A stretch of DNA of 5,036 bases from Alphaproteobacteria bacterium (lineage in GTDB: Bacteria > Pseudomonadota > Alphaproteobacteria > RF32 > CAG-239): contig JAFTNB010000189.1 of NCBI GenBank assembly GCA_017452115.1, forward strand, positions 1-5,036, written 5' to 3'. Below are positions 1 to 5,036 of the stretch, piece by piece. Position numbers and translations under genes: made by a program. Below the pieces are notes generated by a model that was given only the letters and a program-made list of their open reading frames with translations, was not told where the DNA came from and did no database searches. Position 1 is the stretch's first letter, and every line of letters starts with the position of its first letter.

Positions 1-255
1 ATATGCTGTTTTTTTACCGGATGGAGCTCCTCTTTGTGGCATATACGATACATCTACGGAATAATTGAATCCATATTTTTTGTTAAGCATATTCTTAAAA
101 TCAGCATAATCGTTACCTAATTCGCTAAAAGAAAAATTTCTTCTTTCTTCTGCAGCTGCAGTACGCTGAACCGATCCTCGATTGGATGCGGCCTCTGCTG
201 ATAGTGCTATTAATGATAGTCCAGAAATTAATACAAATCCTAATATTTTATTCAT
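1..255 (-). CDS. Secreted/outer-membrane protein, possibly porin (5' part, runs off window)
   Basis: This open frame was translated by hand from ATG at 255 down to base 1 with no stop, giving 85 residues; the rest lies outside the window. Residues 1-22 form a textbook Sec signal peptide: MNK, then a hydrophobic core (ILGFVLISGLSLIAL), then SAEA, with a likely signal peptidase I cut after A22 (motif AEA|AS). The mature part begins ASNRGSVQRTAAAEERRN and continues with FSFSELGNDYADF and YGFNYSVDVSYMPQRGAPSG. The aromatic, alternating 'KYGFNYSVDVSYM' segment resembles the first beta-strands of alphaproteobacterial carbohydrate porins (OprB-like). That assignment is from memory and tentative. The start at 255 is favoured over an in-frame ATG at 285 because AAGGAA (263-268) sits 7 nt upstream of it and the signal peptide starts there. 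The gene is on the same strand as the broken gene before it but separated by about 100 bp, so it probably has its own promoter. A lipoprotein is unlikely because there is no lipobox Cys. Confidence 0.8.
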   Translation of the reverse strand, partial: MNKILGFVLISGLSLIALSAEAASNRGSVQRTAAAEERRNFSFSELGNDYADFKNMLNKKYGFNYSVDVSYMPQRGAPSGKKTAY

Positions 256-282
256 GTTTCTATTCCTTATGGCTATGAAATC

Positions 283-310
283 CATATATACATAATCATT
301 AAGATTTCAA
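283..310 (-). promoter_or_regulatory. Candidate sigma70-type promoter for the partial secreted-protein gene
   Basis: On the minus strand, TTGAAA (310-305) is followed after 16 nt by TATATG (288-283). The overlapping TATATA at 290-285 would give a shorter spacer. A start near 276 would leave a leader of about 20 nt containing the AAGGAA ribosome site (268-263). This is a consensus match by eye in AT-rich DNA, so chance resemblance is quite possible. Confidence 0.33.
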
Positions 311-1149
311 TATAAAGGTGTAAACATGTATGCCAGCAGTAAACTTTCCGTGGCGAATGGTTAAATAGCAAGGAAACAAACGACTGACCTATAGGTTGTC
401 CTTAAGATGTTCGCCCATGCCACCGTTACCGGAATACACAATCAAAGCGATGGTGTTAGATACCTCGGATGAAGACCAAAGCCAAACACTACCCAAAGAC
501 CAACCTAATTTTTCCATAGTAGTATTAATTACACTATAATTTCCATACACATAGCTATAAATTTCTCCTGCAGCCGGCAAGTACCAATCTCCGGCAGACG
601 TTCCTGCAGTAGAATACAAATTACAATAGATTGCTGCGTTGTTACTACTAGTATCATTCGGATATGCGGCAGCAATCGCAACAGTATTACCCTTTCCATT
701 AAAGTCTGCTTTGGCATCTGTTGTACTTGTAATATTCGTTAATGATGTGTCTGTACTCGTATTAGAGGCCTATTTATAAGTAGAGCTTGATTTATGGCTT
801 ATTATTAGTTCATTTTCTTTTACCACAATACCGATTGCAGTTTTACCGCTAACTACACAAACAGAACAAGTTTTGTCAGAATAATAAATAGCACCGACAG
901 TACAAGAAGTGTCGCAAATACAATTTCCATTTTCAAATATAGTTCCACTTGAACATTCACAAGAAGCATATTTCCCATTACAAACAGAGCCTACGCCGCC
1001 AATCATATTTAAAAGAGGTATCACAAGGCAAGCAATAAAGTTTAGAAGTATCAAACGGACATTTAAGAGAAGTCGTTTCACAAGAAGTTTCAGTATAACC
1101 GATTGATGCACAATCCGGCGCCGGTGTACATTCCGCATGTACTGCATTC

Positions 1150-1178
1150 GTCATAGTCAAACTTGACACGAGTATCCA
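1150..1178 (+). repeat. Palindromic half-element inside the signal-peptide codons
   Basis: This 29-bp stretch begins GTCATA and ends CTTGACACGAGTATCCA. It matches the reverse complement of 1275-1303, the right arm of the complete element, at 25 of 29 positions, including a 17-bp exact run (1162-1178 against 1291-1275). It lies within the minus-strand codons for MWILVSSLTMT of the broken secreted-protein gene, so part of the hydrophobic core of that signal peptide is written in repeat sequence. The hairpin stem seen in the 1275-1303 arm is spoiled here by four mismatches. Confidence 0.8.
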
Positions 1179-1186
1179 CATCATAA

Positions 1187-1217
1187 TTGTCATGCCTAGA
1201 ACTTTACTAAGATTTAC
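1187..1217 (+). repeat. Degenerate GTCAT-type half-element
   Basis: It starts TTGTCATGCCTA (1187-1198), identical over 12 bp to the start of the unit at 1398-1409, and ends AAGATTTAC, a decayed form of the AAGGCATCTAC end of that unit. The internal stem is largely lost. It sits in the 5' codons of the broken minus-strand gene, just upstream of the signal-peptide core. Confidence 0.5.
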
Positions 1218-1218
1218 A

Positions 1219-1330
1219 GTCATTCTCGGACACTCATTTTTTATAGTCATTCTCGGACTTGTTCCGAGGATCCATGGATACTCGTGTCAAGCACGAGTAT
1301 GACAGAAAAGAAAAATTACCCGAGTATGAC
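1219..1330. repeat. Nested palindrome: remnant outer arms around a complete inner element
   Basis: The left outer arm GTCATTCTCGGAC (1219-1231) is an exact 13-bp direct copy of the start of the inner element (1246-1258). The right outer arm CGAGTATGACAG (1321-1332) is an exact 12-bp direct copy of the inner element's end (1294-1305). The two outer arms are also roughly complementary (GTCATnCTCGG against CCGAGnATGAC). Between arms and inner element are short T-rich (1232-1245) and A-rich (1304-1318) spacers. The arrangement looks like one element inserted into another of the same family, or like arm duplication. Confidence 0.7.
1246..1303. repeat. Complete two-arm palindromic element (58 bp)
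   Basis: Two 29-bp half-units lie head to head. The left arm has stem CTCGGA...TCCGAG and the right arm has stem ACTCGTG (1280-1286), loop TCAAG, CACGAGT (1292-1298). They meet at the palindrome ATCCATGGAT (1271-1280) and are bounded by GTCAT and ATGAC. The architecture (GTCATnC, stem, CTTG-type loop, stem, GGATCCATGGAT, mirror image) is like the dispersed intergenic palindromes known from many alphaproteobacteria. Only this one complete copy is visible. It may form a cruciform, or a double hairpin in RNA. Confidence 0.8.
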
Positions 1331-1340
1331 AGACCTTTTA

Positions 1341-1382
1341 TTGTCATTCTTCGATTGCGACAGCAATCGTCAAGGAATCTCC
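1341..1382 (+). repeat. GTCAT-type half-element with 7-bp hairpin
   Basis: The unit begins TTGTCATTC and ends TCAAGGAATCTCC. Inside is a perfect hairpin: CGATTGC (1352-1358), loop GACA, GCAATCG (1363-1369). The ends match those of the next unit (1398-1443) although the stem sequence is quite different, so ends are conserved while stems vary with compensation. Confidence 0.7.
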
Positions 1383-1397
1383 TGATTATTAATAGAG

Positions 1398-1443
1398 TTG
1401 TCATGCCTATTTTTTTGCAAAGCAAAAAATTCAAGGCATCTAC
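1398..1443 (+). repeat. GTCAT-type half-element with A/T-rich hairpin
   Basis: The unit begins TTGTCATGCC and ends TCAAGGCATCTAC. The inner stem is TTTTTTGC (1411-1418), loop AAA, GCAAAAAA (1422-1429); the outer stem is ATGCCT (1403-1408) with AGGCAT (1434-1439). It is in the same orientation as the unit at 1341-1382, 15 bp away. It could resemble a hairpin terminator but lacks a following T-run on either strand, so it is called a repeat. Confidence 0.7.
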
Positions 1444-1774
1444 AAATTAATATATCTTTCCTCATCTTATAGCTCCAATTATAAGAATTGCTCCTAATCA
1501 GAACTATATCATATATTTCATCAAATGTAAATACTTAATAGAAAACAGGAACGCGAATTTGTATAATATAAAAGCTTTTTTTTAACCAATAAAGCATAAC
1601 GCATTAACTTTTTATTTTATAAAAACCTGAAAAATCGATTTTAAGGCGCTTTTTTTGCCCATAGAGAAGAAAGTGCACTTTTTTAATGGGTATAAGTTTG
1701 AGAAAAAACTGGTTAGAAAATCTGAATCTTGCTATTATTTCCATCAGTATAAAAGAATAATGTAAAGGAAAAAT
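1444..1774 (+). promoter_or_regulatory. AT-rich gyrA upstream region with ribosome binding site
   Basis: This 331-bp gap carries no credible gene. It ends in a clear Shine-Dalgarno AAGGA (1765-1769), five bases before the gyrA ATG at 1775, which fixes that start. A perfect TATAAT (1562-1567) is the best -10 match but has no good -35 at normal spacing (TTAATA at 1535-1540 is 21 bp away). If used, it gives a leader of about 200 nt. Other A/T-rich -10-like strings (TATTAT 1733-1738, TATAAA 1748-1753) cannot be excluded. Two palindromes stand out: AAAAGCTTTT (1570-1579) and AAAATCGATTTT (1631-1642), possible protein sites or just composition. No riboswitch was recognised. Confidence 0.5.
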
Positions 1775-4573
1775 ATGTCTGAAGAAAACGAAATTATTGA
1801 TAATACTGTAGTTGAGAATAATGGTATTGCTCCGATTGAAATTTCGGAAGAAATGCGCCGTTCATATCTTGATTATGCTATGAGTGTTATTGTTGCACGT
1901 GCCTTGCCTGATGTTCGTGACGGTTTAAAGCCGGTGCATCGCCGTATTATTTATACAATGTATGAAAACGGCTATGATTATAATCGCCCGTATCGTAAAT
2001 CGGCACGTATTGTGGGTGAAGTGTTAGGTAAATATCACCCCCATGGAGATAGTGCTGTTTATGAAGCAATGGTACGTATGGCGCAAGATTTCGCAATGCG
2101 GTTACCATTAGTGGATGGGCAAGGGAACTTTGGTTCTATGGATGGTGATGGCGCCGCTGCTATGCGTTATACAGAAGCACGTTTAGAAAAAGTAGCCCAT
2201 GCTTTGATTGAAGATATCGATAAAGATACTGTTGATTTTATGCCTAACTATGATGAAACCTTGCAAGAACCAGTCGTTTTGCCGGCACGTTATCCTAACT
2301 TATTGGTTAATGGCGCTAATGGTATTGCCGTAGGTATGGCTACAAATATTCCCCCGCATAATTTAGGCGAAGTTTTGGATGCATGTTGTGCTTACATTGA
2401 TAATCCGGAAATTACCATTGATGATTTGATTAACATCGTTCCCGGACCGGATTTTCCGACTGGGGGTTTAATTTTGGGTTATGGTGGTGCCAAATCTGCT
2501 TATTATACCGGTCGTGGTTCTGTAATGATGAGAGCCAAATGCACGATTGAAGAAATTCGTAAGGATAAAGAAGCCATTATCGTTCATGAAATTCCTTATC
2601 AGGTAAACAAAGCGGCTATGATTACCCGTATTGCCGAACTTGTTAAAGAAAAGAAACTTGAGGGCATTTCTGAAATACGTGATGAGTCTGACCGTCACGG
2701 AGTACGTGTTGTTATTGAATTGAAACGCGATTTTCAGGCAGATGTAGTACTTAATCAACTCTATAAGTTCACTCCATTACAAACCAGTTTTGGTATGAAC
2801 GTTTTGGCGATTAATAACGGTCGTCCGGCAATGCTCAACCTCAAAGAAATCATTGGCGCATTTATTGATTTCCGTGAAGAAGTTATCCGCCGCCGTACAA
2901 TTTTTGAGCTTAATCAAGCTCGTAATCGTGCTCATACGTTAGTTGGTTTAGCTATTGCTGTTGAGAATTTAGATCCGGTTATCAATTTGATACGTACATC
3001 TCCAACTCCTCAAGAAGCAAAAGAAGCTTTGCTTGCAAAGGCATGGCCTGCCGGTGATGTTGAACCTTTGGTAATTTTGATTGATGAACCAGACAGAAAA
3101 GTAGAAAATGGCTTCTATCACTTGTCAGAAGCACAAGCAAAAGCTATTCTTGATTTGAGATTACATCGCTTAACCGGTTTGGAAAGAGATAAAATTCATG
3201 AAGAATTGCGTGGATTGGGTGAAGATATTAAAGAATGTTTGTCCATTTTGCGCAGCCGTGAAAAACTCTTTGCAATCATGCGTGATGAGTTTGTTGCCAT
3301 TAAGGACGAATATGCAACTCCTCGCCGTACAAAAATTGAAGATATCGAATACGATACAGATATTGAATCTTTGATTCAGCGTGAAGAAATGGTTGTAACC
3401 GTAACCGAAGCCGGTTATATCAAACGTGTTCCATTGAGTGCTTATAAGGCTCAAAAACGTGGCGGTAAAGGTAAATCGGGGATGGCAACCAAAGAAGAAG
3501 ATTTTGTAACCAGATTGTTTGTATCTAGTACACATACTCCTGTTCTGTTCTTCTCTTCCAAAGGTTTGGTTTATAAGATGAAAGTATACAAACTACCACT
3601 TGGTTCTCCAACCTCCAAAGGTAAGCCTTTTGTAAACTTACTGTCATTATCAGAAGGTGAGAATATTACTACAATTATGAAACTGCCGGAGAATGAGGCT
3701 GATTGTCAAGGTCTGTCAATTATGTTCTCAACCGCTCAAGGTAATGTTCGCCGCAACTCATTAATGGATTTTGTTAATGTCCAGTCTAATGGTAAAATTG
3801 CCATGAAACTTGATGATGGCGATAAATTGATTAACGTTAGAATTTGTAACGAAGATACCGATATTTTGCTCGCTGCCAGAAGCGGTAAGTGTATACGTTT
3901 CCCTGTGACTGATGTTCGTATGTTTGTCGGACGTAATTCAACCGGTGTAAGAGGGATTAAACTTGCTGATAATGATGAAGTAATCTCAATGTCTGTACTC
4001 AATCATAGCGATGCAGCTTCAGAAGAAAGAGATGAGTATTCAAAAATTTCTTCTGCTATCAAACGTATGGAAGCAGAAAGAGATTGCTCTGTCAGTGCCG
4101 AAGAAACCGGATTGCTTAATGTATTGACAGGCGATAAATATCGTGAGATGGCAGCTAAAGAACAATTTATTTTGACTGTAACATCAACCGGTTATGGCAA
4201 ACGTTCCTCTTCTTATGAATATCGTGTAACCGGTCGCGGCGGTCAGGGTATTGCCAATATGGAAATGTCTGCTCGCAATAAAGAAGTTGTTAGTTCATTC
4301 CCAATTGAAGATGACAACCAAATTATGATGATTACCGATAGCGGTAAATTGATTCGTATGCCGGTTGAGGATATTCGTGTTGCCGGAAGAAAGACACAGG
4401 GTGTGATTTTGTTCCGTACTTCCGATGATGAAAAAGTTATGTCTGTTACTTGGCTTGATGCCGATGAGGGTGATGGAGAAGAACTTGAAGAAGAAACCGG
4501 AAGTGAGGTTTTAGGCGAAAGCGTAAGAGACAACGAAGATAACGCTAACGATGAAGTAACTGAAATCGAGTAA
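1775..4573 (+). CDS. gyrA: DNA gyrase subunit A
   Basis: GyrA is the DNA breakage-reunion subunit of gyrase (A2B2), which adds negative supercoils to DNA using ATP bound by GyrB. At 932 aa it is of normal length for alphaproteobacteria. Residues ~21-510 are the cleavage domain: [28 protein letters not shown] near the start, catalytic Tyr132 with Arg131 in [10 protein letters not shown], and intercalating Ile184 in [14 protein letters not shown]. The quinolone region ([12 protein letters not shown]) has Ser93 (E. coli Ser83) and Glu97 (E. coli Asp87). From ~535 follow the beta-pinwheel blades. The GyrA box is QKRGGKG at 560-566, Lys replacing the Arg of E. coli QRRGGKG, which supports gyrase rather than ParC. 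A charged insert at ~742-796 between blades is of the kind seen in alphaproteobacterial GyrA. The tail (895-932) is strongly acidic, a feature also seen in E. coli GyrA. Start: ATG after AAGGA, before the expected N-terminus. It stands alone between a divergent and a convergent neighbour, with its own terminator. All key residues are intact. Confidence 0.98.
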   Translation: MSEENEIIDNTVVENNGIAPIEISEEMRRSYLDYAMSVIVARALPDVRDGLKPVHRRIIYTMYENGYDYNRPYRKSARIVGEVLGKYHPHGDSAVYEAMVRMAQDFAMRLPLVDGQGNFGSMDGDGAAAMRYTEARLEKVAHALIEDIDKDTVDFMPNYDETLQEPVVLPARYPNLLVNGANGIAVGMATNIPPHNLGEVLDACCAYIDNPEITIDDLINIVPGPDFPTGGLILGYGGAKSAYYTGRGSVMMRAKCTIEEIRKDKEAIIVHEIPYQVNKAAMITRIAELVKEKKLEGISEIRDESDRHGVRVVIELKRDFQADVVLNQLYKFTPLQTSFGMNVLAINNGRPAMLNLKEIIGAFIDFREEVIRRRTIFELNQARNRAHTLVGLAIAVENLDPVINLIRTSPTPQEAKEALLAKAWPAGDVEPLVILIDEPDRKVENGFYHLSEAQAKAILDLRLHRLTGLERDKIHEELRGLGEDIKECLSILRSREKLFAIMRDEFVAIKDEYATPRRTKIEDIEYDTDIESLIQREEMVVTVTEAGYIKRVPLSAYKAQKRGGKGKSGMATKEEDFVTRLFVSSTHTPVLFFSSKGLVYKMKVYKLPLGSPTSKGKPFVNLLSLSEGENITTIMKLPENEADCQGLSIMFSTAQGNVRRNSLMDFVNVQSNGKIAMKLDDGDKLINVRICNEDTDILLAARSGKCIRFPVTDVRMFVGRNSTGVRGIKLADNDEVISMSVLNHSDAASEERDEYSKISSAIKRMEAERDCSVSAEETGLLNVLTGDKYREMAAKEQFILTVTSTGYGKRSSSYEYRVTGRGGQGIANMEMSARNKEVVSSFPIEDDNQIMMITDSGKLIRMPVEDIRVAGRKTQGVILFRTSDDEKVMSVTWLDADEGDGEELEEETGSEVLGESVRDNEDNANDEVTEIE

Positions 4574-4594
4574 TTATCATTATCCGAGAGAGTA

Positions 4595-4622
4595 GGGCTT
4601 GCCTAATCGCAAGCCCTTTTTT
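4595..4622 (+). terminator. Rho-independent terminator of gyrA
   Basis: A perfect 8-bp stem GGGCTTGC (4595-4602) / GCAAGCCC (4609-4616) encloses a six-base loop CTAATC and is followed by six Ts (4617-4622). It starts 21 bases after the gyrA stop. The T-run touches the stop codon of the convergent gene (4623-4621). Read from the other strand the hairpin has no U-tract after it, so it is probably one-directional, though the stem could still slow the opposing transcript. Confidence 0.95.
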
Positions 4623-5036
4623 AATTATTATTTATATTAATAGGAAGTACACAGAAAGCCAAGTAAGTACTTGTATCTTTAGTTTGCAATGTACCTCTAT
4701 CACAAGCACTAAACGAATGCATCCATGGGTATTTGGCAGTATATTCAGATGATGTCCACATATAATAAGGAGGCGTATTCCACCCTAAAGTAGTCATTGT
4801 TGATGCAAGTAGACTATTATTACTGCATATATAATTATAAAATTCACCATAGGCAGGTAAGTACCAATCTCCTGCATTTGTTCCCACAGTAGAATACGAA
4901 TTGCAATACATTGCAGCAGAACTTGACGATGTTTCTCCAATACTTGTGTGAATAGCGACTATTGCCGCAGTATTTGCTTTACCGTTATAATCGGTTCTGG
5001 CATCTTCTTTTTCTGAATAATTTATAACGCCTTCAA
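4621..5036 (-). CDS. Secreted-family protein with WYLPA-GE / WTSSE C-terminal domain (3' part)
   Basis: The frame is open from the window edge to TAA at 4623-4621, giving about 138 visible codons; the N-terminus lies beyond 5036. The visible part reads EGVINYSEKEDARTDYNGKA, then NTAAIVAIHTSIGE, AAMYCNSYSTVG, AGDWYLPAYGEFYNYI, STMTTLGWN, MWTSSEYT, and ends KDTSTYLAFCVLPININNN. It aligns along its whole visible length with the C-terminal part of the broken gene at 361-1250 (ADFNGKGNT, AGDWYLPAAGE, LWSSSE), so the two are paralogues. The order D-NGK-NT / AGDWYLPA-GE / W-SSE / CVL-type ending recalls DUF1566-like domains of the formylglycine-generating-enzyme/C-type-lectin kind, a tentative fold suggestion. 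If it follows its paralogue, the missing part holds a signal peptide and a Cys-rich stalk. An internal ATG at 4911 is not the start, since homology continues upstream. Function is unknown; surface binding or adhesion is only a guess. It converges on gyrA with 47 bp between stop codons. Confidence 0.85.
   Translation of the reverse strand, partial: EGVINYSEKEDARTDYNGKANTAAIVAIHTSIGETSSSSAAMYCNSYSTVGTNAGDWYLPAYGEFYNYICSNNSLLASTMTTLGWNTPPYYMWTSSEYTAKYPWMHSFSACDRGTLQTKDTSTYLAFCVLPININNN

Larger units (their letters stand above)
361..1250 (-). pseudogene. Broken gene: secreted Cys-rich protein with C-terminal WYLPA-GE domain
   Basis: Three pieces of one protein can be read on the minus strand. 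Piece 1 (1250 to about 1005) has a signal peptide ending NAVHA, then mature ECTPAPDCASIGYTETSC, LKCPFDTSKLYC and CDTSFKY. Piece 2, in another frame (about 1003 to 773), reads GGVGSVCNGKYASCECSSG, CICDTSC, YYSDKTCSVCVVSGKTAIG and ends STYK before a TAG at 772-770. The same frame continues past that stop: ASNTSTDTSLTNITS, ADFNGKGNT, AGDWYLPAAGE, LWSSSEVSN, to KDNL and a TAG at 391-389. A final one-base frame change just upstream of 393 gives YRSVVCFLAI and TAA at 363-361, matching the end of the right-hand paralogue (YLAFCVLPI). So it has two frameshifts and one nonsense codon. The role is unknown; export and disulfide-rich structure are inferred. The C-terminal part resembles DUF1566/Fibrobacter-type repeat domains. 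The start is uncertain (ATG at 1250, 1223 or 1193), none with a good ribosome site. Sequencing error could explain single lesions but hardly all three. Confidence 0.8.

Noticed and set aside
299..391. Read-through extension of the broken gene past TAG at 391-389 in the same frame to TAA at 301-299
   Set aside because: This gives VSRLFPCYLTIRHGK, unlike the paralogue's ending. A one-base shift instead gives YRSVVCFLAI and a stop at 363-361, which matches, so a frameshift is the better explanation.
389..619. Separate small protein of 76 aa starting at 619
   Set aside because: The start would be a TTG within CNLYSTAG, and family homology continues upstream to 769 and beyond, so it is a fragment of the broken gene, not an independent gene.
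770..1147. Separate 125-aa protein starting at 1147
   Set aside because: The portion before about 1003 in this frame overlaps the correctly coding other frame and has no family likeness; only the part from GGVGSV onward belongs to the broken gene.
1398..1443. Intrinsic terminator for a leftward or rightward transcript
   Set aside because: There is a stable stem but no T-run follows it on either strand, and the ends match the neighbouring repeat unit.
1150..1443. CRISPR array
   Set aside because: Repeats are palindromic, irregularly spaced, of both orientations and of varying sequence, with no uniform spacers and no cas genes.
1234..1450. Short ORFs on both strands (1234-1434 minus, 1259-1450 plus)
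   Set aside because: They lie wholly in the palindromic repeat cluster, lack ribosome sites and family likeness, and their near-symmetry on both strands is a by-product of the palindromes.
2468..4533. Minus-strand ORFs inside gyrA (2468-2758, 3170-3535, 3736-4002, 4243-4533)
   Set aside because: Antisense shadows of a highly conserved gene with low-complexity or implausible sequence.

Overview
The window is AT-rich and centres on one complete housekeeping gene, gyrA (DNA gyrase subunit A, 932 aa, + strand, 1775-4573). The GyrA sequence looks alphaproteobacterial: it has the [17 protein letters not shown] and MRMAQDF-type core and an insertion between C-terminal blades followed by [22 protein letters not shown]. 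With the low GC and the flanking secreted Cys-rich proteins, this suggests an uncultured, probably gut- or host-associated low-GC alphaproteobacterium of the Rhodospirillales/RF32 kind. The taxon is an inference from remembered family features, not from a search.

Layout. 1-255 (- strand) is the 5' end of a secreted or outer-membrane protein gene with a clean signal peptide, possibly a porin. 361-1250 (- strand) is a broken gene for a secreted Cys-rich protein with a C-terminal WYLPA-GE/WSSSE domain. It carries an early frameshift, an in-frame amber stop and a frameshift just before the C-terminus. 1150-1443 is a cluster of GTCAT-bounded palindromic half-elements. One complete two-arm element (1246-1303) is nested inside the remains of another, and one half-element lies inside the signal-peptide codons of the broken gene. 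1444-1774 is an AT-rich gyrA leader with a weak promoter candidate and a clear Shine-Dalgarno site. gyrA ends in a strong intrinsic terminator (4595-4622). 4621-5036 (- strand) is the 3' end of an intact paralogue of the broken left-hand gene, convergent with gyrA.

Relationships. gyrA appears monocistronic: its upstream neighbour diverges and its downstream neighbour converges. It is bracketed by two same-strand members of one secreted-protein family, one degraded and one intact over the visible part. I see no defence, CRISPR or mobile-enzyme system here. The most interesting signal is the palindromic repeat cluster and its intrusion into a signal-peptide coding region, reminiscent of the palindromic elements inside Rickettsia genes.
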